Source of the DNA: Sulfitobacter geojensis
GTDB lineage: Bacteria > Pseudomonadota > Alphaproteobacteria > Rhodobacterales > Rhodobacteraceae
DNA: 64,000 nt
Direction: 5' to 3'
NCBI RefSeq assembly: GCF_000622325.1
Contig: NZ_JASE01000005.1
Location: 930,001-994,000 of the forward strand
Each line of letters begins with the position of its first letter. Position 1 is the first letter of the stretch. Of the stretch, positions 1 to 8,839 are shown in pieces. The notes beneath the pieces were generated by a model. It was not told the DNA's origin. It made no database searches and saw only the letters and a program-made list of their open reading frames with translations. The position numbers were made by a program, and so were the translations under genes.

Positions 1-130
1 GCGTCCCCTCACCACGCTTAAGCGCGGTTTCGACCAGCGCCGGTTCCATCAGGTTATAATAGACATCGCCCAACCCGTTGATCTGTTGATCTTCAAGGCG
101 GAACTGCGGGTTTACCCGTCCAAATGTCAT
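1..130 (-). CDS. pckA: Phosphoenolpyruvate carboxykinase (ATP), N-terminal fragment cut by the window edge
   Basis: Read on the minus strand, the first 43 codons begin [14 protein letters not shown] and continue through a [11 protein letters not shown] stretch, which I recognise as the N-terminus of ATP-dependent PEP carboxykinase of Rhodobacterales. The enzyme converts oxaloacetate plus ATP to PEP in the cytosol and is the entry step of gluconeogenesis. The start ATG (128-130) is preceded on its strand by AGGAGA about six bases upstream. The rest of the gene, including the nucleotide and metal sites, lies outside the window. It is divergent from chvI, an arrangement common in alphaproteobacteria and consistent with control by ChvGI, though no binding site was proved here. 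Confidence 0.85.
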   Translation of the reverse strand, partial: MTFGRVNPQFRLEDQQINGLGDVYYNLMEPALVETALKRGEGT

Positions 131-491
131 GCAATTTCTCCTGTAGGCGCGCGTCTGGTGGCGCAGAGCTGACGTAATCGACCAATCTGGCCGCGACCCT
201 TTTGGGTCATAAAACGCCTCTTAGCACGAGGTTTTGCGCAATGAACAGACAGGCACGCAGCAGTTAGCGCCATCAGGACAAACTTTGCTGATGCAGCGCT
301 AACAAGCGCCAACTCCTGCCGCTACGGCAGCCCTAAAAGTGCGGCAATTTAGCCATTCCTAACCAAATTATGGCGGAGATATGTCCGCAAGACAGTGCGA
401 TTCGCACTTAGAGATTGATTCGGGAGGTAAAAATGACGATCAATGTCACAAAACAAAAAAACAAAAATTGAGCAGTACAAGGAAACGGGCA
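131..491. promoter_or_regulatory. Divergent intergenic region between pckA and chvI
   Basis: About 360 bases without a credible gene separate the two divergent starts, so promoters for both pckA and chvI must lie here. I see a short hairpin (GACCC, TTTT loop, GGGTC, 195-208) and an A-rich block just before chvI (about 447-480). An upstream in-frame extension of chvI starting at 381 exists but has no family similarity and no good ribosome site, so I treat it as leader. No confident -35/-10 pair or ChvI binding site could be assigned by eye. Confidence 0.4.
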
Positions 492-1193
492 ATGTCAAAA
501 ATTGCATTGGTGGACGACGACAGGAATATCCTGACGTCTGTGTCGATGACTCTTGAAGCCGAAGGTTTCGAGGTGGAAACATACAACGACGGGCAAGCCG
601 CGCTCGACGCATTCAACAAGAAACTCCCCGATATGGCCGTGCTGGACATCAAGATGCCGCGCATGGACGGGATGGATCTGTTGCAGCGGCTGCGTCAGAA
701 AACGGCGATGCCGGTGATCTTTCTGACCTCCAAAGATGATGAGATCGATGAGGTGCTCGGCTTGCGCATGGGGGCGGATGACTACGTCAAAAAACCCTTT
801 AGCCAACGTTTGTTAGTTGAGCGGATCCGCGCCCTGCTGCGGCGTCAGGACGCTGTGGAAACCGGCGAGGTCGGCGATACCGAAGAAACCAAAGTGATGG
901 ATCGCGGTGATCTTAAAATGGATCCCCTGCGCCACGCGGTGACATGGAAGGGCAAAGATGTGTCCCTGACCGTAACGGAATTCCTGTTGTTGCAGGCGCT
1001 GGCCCAGCGTCCCGGTTTTGTCAAATCGCGCGACCAGCTGATGGATGTCGCTTATGACGATCAGGTCTATGTGGACGACCGTACGATCGACAGTCACATC
1101 AAGCGCCTGCGTAAGAAGATGCGGACCGCTGACGATGAATTCTCCGCGATTGAGACACTTTACGGTATCGGCTACAGATATAACGAAGAGTGA
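492..1193 (+). CDS. chvI: Two-component response regulator ChvI (OmpR/PhoB type)
   Basis: A 233-residue response regulator. The receiver domain occupies about residues 1-120, with acidic pocket D8-D10, phospho-acceptor D52 in VLDIKMP, the conserved threonine in FLTSKDD and the lysine in YVKKPF. A C-terminal winged-helix DNA-binding domain follows (about 140-230, ending in a [12 protein letters not shown] recognition helix and YGIGYR wing). The start at 492 has AAGGAAA upstream and gives the family's usual [11 protein letters not shown]-terminus. The sensor gene follows directly, and divergent pckA with downstream hprK matches the conserved alphaproteobacterial ChvI neighbourhood. In relatives ChvI controls acid, envelope and host-related genes; the regulon here is unknown. 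Confidence 0.93.
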   Translation: MSKIALVDDDRNILTSVSMTLEAEGFEVETYNDGQAALDAFNKKLPDMAVLDIKMPRMDGMDLLQRLRQKTAMPVIFLTSKDDEIDEVLGLRMGADDYVKKPFSQRLLVERIRALLRRQDAVETGEVGDTEETKVMDRGDLKMDPLRHAVTWKGKDVSLTVTEFLLLQALAQRPGFVKSRDQLMDVAYDDQVYVDDRTIDSHIKRLRKKMRTADDEFSAIETLYGIGYRYNEE

Positions 1194-1226
1194 TCCGACC
1201 TCGTGGCGATTGCCGAAAGGAATTTT

Positions 1227-2918
1227 GTGCGTGATCTAAGCACACCTGCGCGGGATGGCGATGTTGTTCTGGGCGACGATTGGGTCGCACCCGACAAAAC
1301 CAGCCCCGATGAATTGCGCGTCCGCCGGGAACGGCGGGGGTGGTTTTCGTTGCGTGGCTCGCCTTTGACGCGCAAGATCATCACCTTTAACCTGATCGCG
1401 CTGAACATCCTCGTCGCCGGTATTCTCTACCTTAACTCGTCGCGCGACTCCCTTGCTGTACAGCGTGCAGCGGGGCTGGTGTCCGAAGCCGAGCTGATCG
1501 CCGATGTGATCGAGGCCAGACTTCCCGAAGGCGCAACCACCGATCTGGCCGGTGCCGTCGACATGTCCGCCACCCTCGAAGCGATCGATCTGCGCAGCGG
1601 CATCGACGTTTTTGTTTATGACACCAACGAAACCCTGCTTGCTCAGTCCAAAGGCAAGATGGCCCTGACGTCACAAGACGGATCTGACAGCAATGGCCGT
1701 ACTGTGCTGACGGACGGGTTAAGCTGGATCTGGGAGAAACTGACCGGCCCGTTGAGTTCCGGTGCCGACAGGGACGTGACACCGCTCACCGAACAATTCA
1801 AACCGCTGCTTGCCAGCAGCCTGCAAAGCGGGACGCGCATCGAGGACACGCTTGATGGGGAGGGGGGCATCCTGTTTACCGTGATGACCCCGATCACGGT
1901 AAACGGCACCAGCGTCGGTGTTGTTGCCATTGCCTCGGCGGCTGGCGAAATCGACAAACTGGTGCGCGGTGAACGTGAACGTGTCTTGCAGATGTTCGTA
2001 ATCGCAACGCTTGTTTCTATCGGGCTTAGCCTTGTGTTGGCATCGACGATTGCGAACCCGCTGGCCGATCTTGCCGCCGCTGCTGAATTGGGCCGCGACA
2101 AGGATTCCCGCAAAGTGAACCCCGGCCGTATCCGTATTCCCGATCTGACCGCAAGGCCCGACGAAATCGGACGGCTGTCCGGTGCCCTGCGCGGCATGGT
2201 GTCGGCACTTTACAACCGGATCGACGGCAACGAACAGTTTGCGGCTGACGTGGCTCATGAAATCAAAAACCCGCTCGCCTCCTTGCGCTCTGCTGTCGGG
2301 ACCTTGCGGATGATCAAGCGCGAGGACCAGCGCGAAAAACTGCTGGATGTGATCGACCACGATGTGCGCCGTCTGGACCGTTTGGTCAGTGATATTTCCA
2401 ACGCCTCGCGGCTGGACGCCGAGTTGGTCAAGGAAGAAGAGGAAGAGTTCGATCTGCTGAATATGGTCGGCAATCTGGGTCAGTATCTTGGTGAAGATGC
2501 CCGCAAAAAGGGCATCGATTTTATCACCGACCTGCCTGACGAACCGATCAACGTGCTGGGTCTTGAGGGGCGTTTGGCGCAGGTATTTGTGAACCTCATC
2601 ACCAATGCGATTTCCTTTTGCGAAGACGGTGATGCGATCCGCGTCTGGGCGCGCAAGCGTGAAAACCGTGTCCTTGTCGTGGTCGAGGACACCGGCCCCG
2701 GTATTCCCGAACAATCCCTGTCCAAAGTGTTCAAACGCTTTTATTCCCAACGTCCCGATGAACATTTCGGCAATAACTCCGGCCTTGGTCTCGCGATCTC
2801 CAAGCAGATTGTCGAGGCACATGGCGGCGTGATCTGGGCTGAAAACATCCGCCCGACCGAGGCCGACATCACCTCGGACCCGCTTGGCGCGCGGTTTGTG
2901 GTGGGTCTGCCCACCTGA
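1227..2918 (+). CDS. chvG: Sensor histidine kinase ChvG
   Basis: Membrane histidine kinase partner of ChvI. It has a first membrane helix (LTRKIITFNLIALNILVAG), a periplasmic sensor region of about 190 residues, a second helix (MFVIATLVSIGLSLVLA), a HAMP linker, a dimerisation/phospho-acceptor helix with H344 in VAHEIKNPLASL, and an ATP-binding domain with the N box (NLITNAISF), DTGPGIP and GLGLAISKQ. I chose the GTG at 1227 because GAAAGGA precedes it by five bases. A GTG at 1203 would add eight residues but has no clear ribosome site. It lies 33 bases after chvI and just before hprK, presumably co-transcribed. Confidence 0.9.
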   Translation: MRDLSTPARDGDVVLGDDWVAPDKTSPDELRVRRERRGWFSLRGSPLTRKIITFNLIALNILVAGILYLNSSRDSLAVQRAAGLVSEAELIADVIEARLPEGATTDLAGAVDMSATLEAIDLRSGIDVFVYDTNETLLAQSKGKMALTSQDGSDSNGRTVLTDGLSWIWEKLTGPLSSGADRDVTPLTEQFKPLLASSLQSGTRIEDTLDGEGGILFTVMTPITVNGTSVGVVAIASAAGEIDKLVRGERERVLQMFVIATLVSIGLSLVLASTIANPLADLAAAAELGRDKDSRKVNPGRIRIPDLTARPDEIGRLSGALRGMVSALYNRIDGNEQFAADVAHEIKNPLASLRSAVGTLRMIKREDQREKLLDVIDHDVRRLDRLVSDISNASRLDAELVKEEEEEFDLLNMVGNLGQYLGEDARKKGIDFITDLPDEPINVLGLEGRLAQVFVNLITNAISFCEDGDAIRVWARKRENRVLVVVEDTGPGIPEQSLSKVFKRFYSQRPDEHFGNNSGLGLAISKQIVEAHGGVIWAENIRPTEADITSDPLGARFVVGLPT

Positions 2919-2921
2919 GGT

Positions 2922-3359
2922 ATGGCGACCCAAAGCCCCGCGACAACAGTTCATGCCAGCTGCGTCAGTCTTGACGGCAATGCCCTGTTAATCCGTGGCG
3001 CAAGCGGAACCGGAAAATCGTCGCTGGCGCTGCAATTGATTGCGCTCGGGGCAGGGCTGATTGCGGATGACCGTACCGAACTACATGCGCGCGACGGGGT
3101 GTTGCATGCGCAGTGCCCGCCCGCCATCAAGGGTCTGATCGAAGCACGCGGTGTCGCAATATTGCGGCTGCCGGTCGCGCAGCCCGCCCCGGTTACGCTG
3201 GTCGTGGATATGGACAAAACGGAAACCGCCCGCCTTCCGGACCCCCATCAGACTACGATTTCCGGCATCACCCTGCCGTGCTTGTGGCGCGCGCCCAGTT
3301 CACATTTTGCGGCTGCCGTCTTGCATTGCCTGCGCCATGGGATAAGTCACGATGTATGA
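2922..3359 (+). CDS. hprK: HPr kinase/phosphorylase, short alphaproteobacterial form
   Basis: At 145 residues this is only the C-terminal catalytic domain of HPr kinase/phosphorylase. The P-loop GASGTGKS is at residues 26-33, followed by the conserved GLIADDRT segment and the IKGLIEARG motif. The enzyme phosphorylates (and dephosphorylates) the regulatory serine of HPr. The N-terminal domain of Firmicute HprK is absent, which is normal in alphaproteobacteria. The start is three bases after the chvG stop, and the stop overlaps the rapZ start (ATGA-type overlap), so the two are translationally coupled. Its substrate HPr, with a serine exactly at position 46, is encoded three genes downstream. 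Confidence 0.92.
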   Translation: MATQSPATTVHASCVSLDGNALLIRGASGTGKSSLALQLIALGAGLIADDRTELHARDGVLHAQCPPAIKGLIEARGVAILRLPVAQPAPVTLVVDMDKTETARLPDPHQTTISGITLPCLWRAPSSHFAAAVLHCLRHGISHDV

Positions 3360-4273
3360 GCGATTTCCCGCCTTTCCCTGATGCTGACGCCGCTTTGGCG
3401 AAGCGCCGCATCGTGTTGGTGACCGGCCCCTCCGGTGCGGGGCGGTCGTCATCCCTGAAAGTGCTGGAGGACGCAGGTTTCGAAGCCATCGACAATTTGC
3501 CCATCCGCCTGTTGCCCGCCTTGCTTGAAGGGGCAGGGCAGGACCGTCCTGTCGCGCTGGGGATTGATGCGCGCACGCGGGATTTCTCCACCAACGGACT
3601 TATGGATCTACTGGGCCATCTGCGCGCGCGCGATGATCTGACCGTTGAAATGCTTTATCTGGATTGTGCGCCTGATGTTCTGTTGCGCCGTTTCTCTGAA
3701 ACGCGTCGCCGCCACCCTCTGGCGGAGGGCGGACCGCCGGTCGCAGGCATCGAGCGCGAGCAAGAGCTGCTGCGCCCCCTGCGCGCCCGCGCGGATGTGC
3801 TGATCGATACGACCAACCTCAACATCCACGAACTACGCGGCGAGGTGGAGCGTTGGTTTTCACCCGATGGACAACATTTCCTCACCGTATCGGTGCAGTC
3901 GTTCTCCTATAAACGCGGCCTGCCGCGATCGGTCGATATGGTGTATGATTGCCGGTTTCTGCGAAACCCCTATTGGGATGCGTCCCTGCGTACCGCAAAT
4001 GGTCTGGACCCCCGTGTCGCCGCATATGTTGGCCAGGATCCGCGCTTTGACGATTTCGCTGATCAGGTCTTCGGATTGAGTGAACTGCTGCTGCCGGCCT
4101 ACAAGCAAGAAGGTAAATCGAACATTTCGATTGCCTTTGGCTGTACCGGCGGGCAACACCGTTCGGTGACTATGGCGCAGGATCATGCAAAGCGCCTTGC
4201 ACAGTTGGGCTGGCAGGTGTCAATAAGGCACCGCGAGCTTGATCGTCAGAATGAAGATAAGGCACAGATGTGA
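3356..4273 (+). CDS. rapZ: RapZ (YvcJ-like) nucleotide-binding protein
   Basis: A 305-residue RapZ/YvcJ-family protein. The N-terminal P-loop domain has GPSGAGRS at residues 24-31, with arginine where a Walker A lysine is expected, followed by the hallmark AIDNLP segment. The C-terminal part has the family motifs SFSYKRGLP, DCRFLRNPYW and FGCTGGQHRSV. In E. coli RapZ is an RNA-binding adaptor controlling amino-sugar synthesis; in Gram-positives it binds nucleotides and ligands. The role in alphaproteobacteria is less clear. The ATG at 3356 overlaps the hprK stop; longer in-frame extensions into hprK have no support. The stop overlaps the next start at 4270. Confidence 0.92.
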   Translation: MSDFPPFPDADAALAKRRIVLVTGPSGAGRSSSLKVLEDAGFEAIDNLPIRLLPALLEGAGQDRPVALGIDARTRDFSTNGLMDLLGHLRARDDLTVEMLYLDCAPDVLLRRFSETRRRHPLAEGGPPVAGIEREQELLRPLRARADVLIDTTNLNIHELRGEVERWFSPDGQHFLTVSVQSFSYKRGLPRSVDMVYDCRFLRNPYWDASLRTANGLDPRVAAYVGQDPRFDDFADQVFGLSELLLPAYKQEGKSNISIAFGCTGGQHRSVTMAQDHAKRLAQLGWQVSIRHRELDRQNEDKAQM

Positions 4274-4662
4274 TTGGTATTGTGATTGTTGCACATGGCG
4301 GGCTGGCGCGGGAATATCTTGCGGCGATCGAACATGTTGTGGGGTCGCAAAACGGCGTGCGCGCCATTTCCATTCAGGCCGACCATGACCGTGCCGCCAA
4401 ACAGGATGAAATCTGCAGCGCCGCCGATGCCGTTGACCAGGGGGCCGGCGTTGTGATTGTCACCGACCTTTTCGGCGGATCGCCTTCCAACCTGTCGTTG
4501 CGGGCCTGCCAACCGGAAAACCGGCGGATCGTTTACGGTGCGAACCTGCCCATGCTGATAAAACTCGCAAAATCGCGCCAGATGGATGTGCCCGACGCTG
4601 TGCGCGCCGCCCTTGAGGCTGGCAAGAAATATATCGACAGCCAGAATGTCAGCCCCTCTTAA
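4270..4662 (+). CDS. PTS EIIA component, mannose family (regulatory PTS)
   Basis: A 130-residue EIIA-Man domain protein beginning at a GTG that overlaps the rapZ stop. H9 in IVIVAHGGLA is the phosphorylation site, and the DLFGGSPSN motif (about residues 60-68) is conserved. No EIIB, EIIC or EIID transporter components are nearby, so this is the soluble regulatory PTS of alphaproteobacteria rather than a sugar importer. It accepts phosphate from HPr, encoded 12 bases downstream. The likely function is signalling carbon or nitrogen status to other proteins; the target cannot be read from sequence. Annotated elsewhere as ManX-like or PtsA. Confidence 0.9.
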   Translation: MIGIVIVAHGGLAREYLAAIEHVVGSQNGVRAISIQADHDRAAKQDEICSAADAVDQGAGVVIVTDLFGGSPSNLSLRACQPENRRIVYGANLPMLIKLAKSRQMDVPDAVRAALEAGKKYIDSQNVSPS

Positions 4663-4674
4663 AGGCCCGTTTCA

Positions 4675-4944
4675 ATGACCCAGATTACCCTAGAGATCGT
4701 GAACATTAAGGGCCTGCACGCGCGGGCCTCTGCCAAACTGGTAGAGGTCGTAGAAGCATTTGACGCCCGCGCGGAGGTCAGCAAGGATGGCATGTCTGCA
4801 TCAGGTGACAGCATCATGGGCCTTTTGATGTTGGCAGCGGCCTGCGGAAGCACTATTGAGGTTGTCACTTCCGGCCCTGATGAAGTGCCTCTGGCAGAGG
4901 CATTAACAGCGCTGGTGGCAGATAAATTCGGCGAGGGCGACTGA
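4675..4944 (+). CDS. ptsH: Phosphocarrier protein HPr
   Basis: An 89-residue HPr. The catalytic histidine H15 sits in GLHARASAKLV, and the regulatory serine is S46 in GDSIMGLLML, the target of HprK encoded upstream. It shuttles phosphate from enzyme I (not in this window) to EIIA-Man. Both sites being intact, with hprK in the same operon, supports a two-input regulatory switch: His phosphorylation from EI and Ser phosphorylation from HprK. The gene follows EIIA by 12 bases. Size and motifs are typical. Confidence 0.95.
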   Translation: MTQITLEIVNIKGLHARASAKLVEVVEAFDARAEVSKDGMSASGDSIMGLLMLAAACGSTIEVVTSGPDEVPLAEALTALVADKFGEGD

Positions 4945-4978
4945 CGCCTGCATGTGGACCTGCAAAGGGTGATCTCTC

Positions 4979-5869
4979 TTGGCAAACGACATACACTCGA
5001 TGACCGACGCACAAGGGGTCACCCAAACGGAGGCTGACGCCGCGCCGTTGAAATATGACCGCAGCAGCCTGTCCTATGCCTCCACCTTTGACGATCCGTT
5101 GAAGGCGCGCATGATCAGCGCCATCGAAATGCTGACCGGCAAGCTGACGATCCTGAAGCTGGTGCGCAAATTCGAACGCAGCGGTGCCCCCACCGGTCAG
5201 GCCTTCTGGCGGGGCGCGCTCGATACCATGGGCATCGACCTGACCACACCGCAGGCGCAACTGGACCGCATCCCCAAAGAGGGGCCCGTGGTCGTGGTTG
5301 CCAATCATCCGCATGGCATGGTGGACGGCATGATCTTTGCCGATCTCATCGGCCGCGTGCGCCCCGATTACCGCATCCTCACCCGCTCCCTGTTGACCTC
5401 CATCGACGAGGTCGCCGGCAGCTTTATGATCCCTGTGCCGTTCCCGCATGACCCCGATGCGCAGCGCAAAGGGGTTGAAATGCGGGCCAGCGCGATGAAA
5501 CATCTGAAGGATGGCGGCGTGGTTGCCCTCTTTCCGTCGGGCGTGGTCGCGGCGTCTGAAACATGGTGGGGGCCGGCGGTCGAAGCGGAATGGAACGTCT
5601 TTACCGCCAAAATGATCCGCCGTTCGGGTGCCACGGTTGTGCCGATGAAATTCCCCGGGCAAAACAGCCGCGCCTATCAAATCGCCAATAAAGTCAGCCC
5701 TATGCTGCGTCAGGGTTTGCTGTTGCACGAGATCGTCCACGCCTGCAACAAACCCCAGGGCCCGATTGTCGGGCATCCGATCGCGCAATCCGAAATCCAG
5801 TCCCGCGCTGACGATCCGCGCGGGTTCATGGCATGGCTGCGCGCCCATACCTTGTCACTGAAAGACTAA
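4979..5869 (+). CDS. Lysophospholipid acyltransferase family protein
   Basis: A 296-residue protein of the PlsC-like acyltransferase superfamily. The catalytic block I reads VVVANHPHGMVDG, where histidine and aspartate are five residues apart (H-x5-D) rather than the usual four; I recall this spacing from the hemolysin-like NHPxGxxDG subgroup. A later block, LFPSGVV, corresponds to the glycerol-phosphate binding motif. It probably acylates lysophospholipids or related lipids at the inner membrane. The TTG at 4979 is preferred because AAGGG lies about nine bases before it; an ATG at 5000 would shorten it by seven residues. It follows ptsH by 34 bases and may be its operon partner, though a functional link is unproven. 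Confidence 0.8.
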   Translation: MANDIHSMTDAQGVTQTEADAAPLKYDRSSLSYASTFDDPLKARMISAIEMLTGKLTILKLVRKFERSGAPTGQAFWRGALDTMGIDLTTPQAQLDRIPKEGPVVVVANHPHGMVDGMIFADLIGRVRPDYRILTRSLLTSIDEVAGSFMIPVPFPHDPDAQRKGVEMRASAMKHLKDGGVVALFPSGVVAASETWWGPAVEAEWNVFTAKMIRRSGATVVPMKFPGQNSRAYQIANKVSPMLRQGLLLHEIVHACNKPQGPIVGHPIAQSEIQSRADDPRGFMAWLRAHTLSLKD

Positions 5870-5990
5870 CGGCACTGAAAGACGCCTGCCGTTGAAGAAC
5901 CGGACCTCACGCCCGGCCTCTCCTCTTTTTGGCCTTATATACTGTCCGCACTCTCAACACGCACCGCCCGCTTGCCTGGGCTATCGCCCC

Positions 5991-6866
5991 TTAGCGTGTC
6001 GGCACAGGGACATCGCCGCGGTAATCGTAAAACCCGCGCTGTGATTTACGCCCCAACCATCCGGCTTCGACATATTTGGTCAACAGGGGGCAGGGGCGGT
6101 ATTTGGTATCCGCCAAACCGTCATGCAGCACGTTCATGATCGCCAGACAGGTATCCAGCCCGATAAAATCCGCCAGCTCCAGCGGCCCCATCGGATGGTT
6201 CGCACCCAGCTTCAGGGAGCTGTCGATGGACTGAACATTCCCGACACCTTCGTACAGCGTGTAAACCGCCTCGTTGATCATCGGCATCAGGATCCGGTTC
6301 ACGATAAACGCCGGAAAATCCTCGGCCGAGGCAGAGGTCTTGCCCAGCTTGTCCACAACAGCCTTGCAGGCATTGAATGTCGGCGCATCGGTCGCAATGC
6401 CGCGGATCAATTCCACCAGCTGCATCACCGGTACCGGGTTCATGAAATGAAACCCCATGAATTTTTCGGGCCGGTCCGTCCGGCTGGCCAGACGGGTGAT
6501 CGAAATCGAAGAGGTGTTCGACGTTAGAATCGTTTCGGGTTTCAGGTGTGGCAACAGGTCTTCGAAAATCGCCTGTTTGATCGTCTCGCGTTCGGTGGCC
6601 GCCTCGATGATCAGATCACTGGGGCCCAGCTCCTTTAGCACGGTCGTGGTCGCAATCCGCCCCATGGCCGCTGTCATGTCAGCTTCGGCAATCTTGCCCC
6701 GACCGACCTGCCGCGACAGATTGCCTTGAATGGTGTCTACCGCGGCCTTCAGGGCCTCTTCGCTGATATCGGTCATCTTTACGTCATAGCCCGCCAGCGC
6801 CATCACATGGGCAATCCCGTTGCCCATTTGCCCTGCGCCCACGATGCCGATTGTCTGAATGTCCAT
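5991..6866 (-). CDS. 3-hydroxybutyryl-CoA dehydrogenase
   Basis: A 291-residue NAD(P)-dependent 3-hydroxyacyl-CoA dehydrogenase. The N-terminal Rossmann domain has GAGQMGNGIAHV near residue 10. The central region holds SNTSSISITRLA and GFHFMNPVPVM with the catalytic histidine, and the C-terminal domain has FIVNRILMPMINEA. It interconverts (S)-3-hydroxybutyryl-CoA and acetoacetyl-CoA in short-chain fatty acid and polyhydroxybutyrate metabolism. The ATG at 6866 is favoured because AAAGGA lies just before it; an upstream ATG adds five residues. In many relatives this gene is contiguous with etfBA; here a DUF6473 gene on the opposite strand sits between them. Confidence 0.92.
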   Translation of the reverse strand: MDIQTIGIVGAGQMGNGIAHVMALAGYDVKMTDISEEALKAAVDTIQGNLSRQVGRGKIAEADMTAAMGRIATTTVLKELGPSDLIIEAATERETIKQAIFEDLLPHLKPETILTSNTSSISITRLASRTDRPEKFMGFHFMNPVPVMQLVELIRGIATDAPTFNACKAVVDKLGKTSASAEDFPAFIVNRILMPMINEAVYTLYEGVGNVQSIDSSLKLGANHPMGPLELADFIGLDTCLAIMNVLHDGLADTKYRPCPLLTKYVEAGWLGRKSQRGFYDYRGDVPVPTR

Positions 6867-7023
6867 CAGAAGTCCTTTCAAGAGTTACGCTACAATAGGG
6901 GCTGGACGGGGCGGGCCGCAAGGGCGCGGGGTACCAAGAATTCAATGCAAAATAACCGTTTAACATTATCTCAAGCCGCCTGCCGCAATGTGCGTCTTGG
7001 GTGAGTTAAAAAAGGTGGGTGAG

Positions 7024-7854
7024 ATGACCTATGACGTATTGGGGGCCGCGCCCCTCGACTATCTACCGTGTCGCTACGGCGCGTCCAAACTGTTGTTCCG
7101 GGGGCCACGGCGGGATTTATCCAAGCCGTATCTGGCCTTTGTGGGGGCAACCGAAACCTATGGCAAATTTATCGACAGGCCGTTTCCCGCGCTTGTCGAA
7201 AGCGCCATCGGCCAAAACTGTGCCAACTTCGGCCAGATCAACGCGGGCATTGACGCGTTTTCGACGGATCCATTTGTGATGAATGCCGCAACAGATGCGC
7301 AAATTGCAGTGGTTCAGGTGATGGGTGCACAAAACATGACGAACCGGTTCTACGCCGTGCACCCGCGCCGCAATGATCGCTTCATCAGTACCTCGCCGCT
7401 GCTGCAAACCATTTACCGCGAGGTTGATTTTGCCGACTTCCATTTCAACAAACATATGTTGAAGCGGCTGATGGAAGTATCGCCCGAGCGATTCCGAACC
7501 GTACGGGACGAATTGCAACAGGCGTGGATGGCGCGGATGCGCCTGATGCTCAAACGGATCAACGGGAAATCAATTCTCTTGTGGTTCTCCGATCATGCCC
7601 CGGAAGAAAACGGCGATGATCCCGAAGGGATCGGGCGTGACCCCTTGTTTGTAACCCGTGCCATGATGGATGAAATCACACCGCTGGCCACTCAGGTGGT
7701 CGAGGTCGTCGCCTCCAAGGCGGCCATCGCACAGGGCACGCAAAACATGGTGTTCGACGAGATGGATCGGCAAGTCGCATCTGAACTGTTGGGGCCCATG
7801 GCCCATCAGGAAGCGGCAGATGCCTTGGTCGAGGTGATCCAGACCATGCGGTAA
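7024..7854 (+). CDS. DUF6473 family protein
   Basis: A 276-residue protein that I recognise as DUF6473, a family seen mainly in Rhodobacterales with no assigned function. It starts MTYDVLGAAPLDYLPCRYG. Conserved-looking pieces are FVGATETYGKF and NFGQINAGIDAF in the N-terminal half and a SILLWFSDHAPEE strand near residue 185. A G-x-T-E-T-Y-G pattern followed by a G-Q-x-N-A-G block is faintly reminiscent of SGNH-type hydrolases, but I do not claim this. No signal peptide or membrane helix is seen. The start at 7024 has AAGGTGGG upstream. It is transcribed against its neighbours and ends at a shared terminator. Confidence 0.75.
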   Translation: MTYDVLGAAPLDYLPCRYGASKLLFRGPRRDLSKPYLAFVGATETYGKFIDRPFPALVESAIGQNCANFGQINAGIDAFSTDPFVMNAATDAQIAVVQVMGAQNMTNRFYAVHPRRNDRFISTSPLLQTIYREVDFADFHFNKHMLKRLMEVSPERFRTVRDELQQAWMARMRLMLKRINGKSILLWFSDHAPEENGDDPEGIGRDPLFVTRAMMDEITPLATQVVEVVASKAAIAQGTQNMVFDEMDRQVASELLGPMAHQEAADALVEVIQTMR

Positions 7855-7858
7855 CGCA

Positions 7859-7886
7859 AAAGGCCCGCCAATGCTGGCGGGCCTTT
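7859..7886. terminator. Bidirectional intrinsic terminator between DUF6473 gene and etfA
   Basis: AAAGGCCCGCCA, loop ATGC, TGGCGGGCCTTT forms a perfect 12-bp stem flanked by A and T tracts on both sides. It lies five bases after the plus-strand stop and 27 bases after the end of etfA on the minus strand, so it can serve both convergent transcripts. Confidence 0.85.
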
Positions 7887-7912
7887 CGTCAATCAGTCGA
7901 GGAGAGAAGCGT

Positions 7913-8839
7913 TTACAGCTTGTCCATGAACTCGGGGACGGCTTCGAACAGATCCGCAACCAAGCCAAAGTCGGCAACCTGAAAGATCGGCGCTTCTTCG
8001 TCTTTGTTGATGGCGACGATGATTTTGCTGTCTTTCATGCCGGCAAGGTGCTGAATCGCACCGGAAATACCAACAGCGACATACAGATCAGGGGCGACAA
8101 CCTTGCCGGTCTGGCCAACTTGCCAGTCGTTCGGGGCGTAGCCCGAATCAACCGCAGCACGGGACGCGCCCACGGCGGCGCCCAGCTTGTCTGCCAGCTT
8201 TTCGATCAGTGCAAAGTCTTCTTCGGAACCAACACCGCGCCCACCGGACACAACCACACCCGCAGAGGTGAGTTCAGGACGGTCGGACGCCGCAACCTTG
8301 TCTTCAACCCATGAAGACAGGCCCGGATCAGCCGCCGCACCGATGGTTTCGACAGAGGCAGAACCGCCTTCGCCCGCCGCATCAAAGGACGCGCCGCGGA
8401 AGGTGATGACCTTTTTGGCATCGGTGGATTTAACAGTCTGGACCGCGTTGCCCGCGTAAATCGGACGCTCGAACGTGTCGCCATCCACAACGCCGGAAGC
8501 GTCGGAAATGATCATAACGTCCAACAGCGCCGCAACCCGTGGCATCACGTTCTTGGCGTCTGTGGTCGCAGGGGCGACGATATGTTCATAATCATCCGCC
8601 AGCGAAACAATCAGCGCCGCTGTTGATTCGGCCAGACGGTGACCCAGCGATGCATCTTCGGCGACCAGCACTTTGGACACACCATCAATCTTGGCTGCTG
8701 CTTCACCTGCCGCCGCGGCAGAGCCGCCCGCCGCAAGAACAGTCACATCGCCCAAAGCTTTGGCGGCAGTCACGGCCTTGGCCGTTGCATCCATCGCCAG
8801 TTCGCCGTCGGTTACTTCTGCAAGGAGTAGAACAGCCAT
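7913..8839 (-). CDS. etfA: Electron transfer flavoprotein, alpha subunit
   Basis: A 308-residue ETF alpha subunit. The C-terminal FAD-binding domain carries VVSGGRGVGS, VGQTGKVVAPDLY and the classic GISGAIQHLAG with IVAINKDEEAPIF. It carries electrons from acyl-CoA and other dehydrogenases to ETF-ubiquinone oxidoreductase. The N-terminal domain is alanine-rich, as usual. Its ATG overlaps the etfB stop (TAATG), so subunits are translationally coupled. It ends at a shared terminator. Confidence 0.96.
   Translation of the reverse strand: MAVLLLAEVTDGELAMDATAKAVTAAKALGDVTVLAAGGSAAAAGEAAAKIDGVSKVLVAEDASLGHRLAESTAALIVSLADDYEHIVAPATTDAKNVMPRVAALLDVMIISDASGVVDGDTFERPIYAGNAVQTVKSTDAKKVITFRGASFDAAGEGGSASVETIGAAADPGLSSWVEDKVAASDRPELTSAGVVVSGGRGVGSEEDFALIEKLADKLGAAVGASRAAVDSGYAPNDWQVGQTGKVVAPDLYVAVGISGAIQHLAGMKDSKIIVAINKDEEAPIFQVADFGLVADLFEAVPEFMDKL

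Noticed and set aside
381..491. N-terminal extension of ChvI
   Set aside because: No homology to the family, poor ribosome site, and the 492 start with AAGGAAA gives the standard N-terminus.
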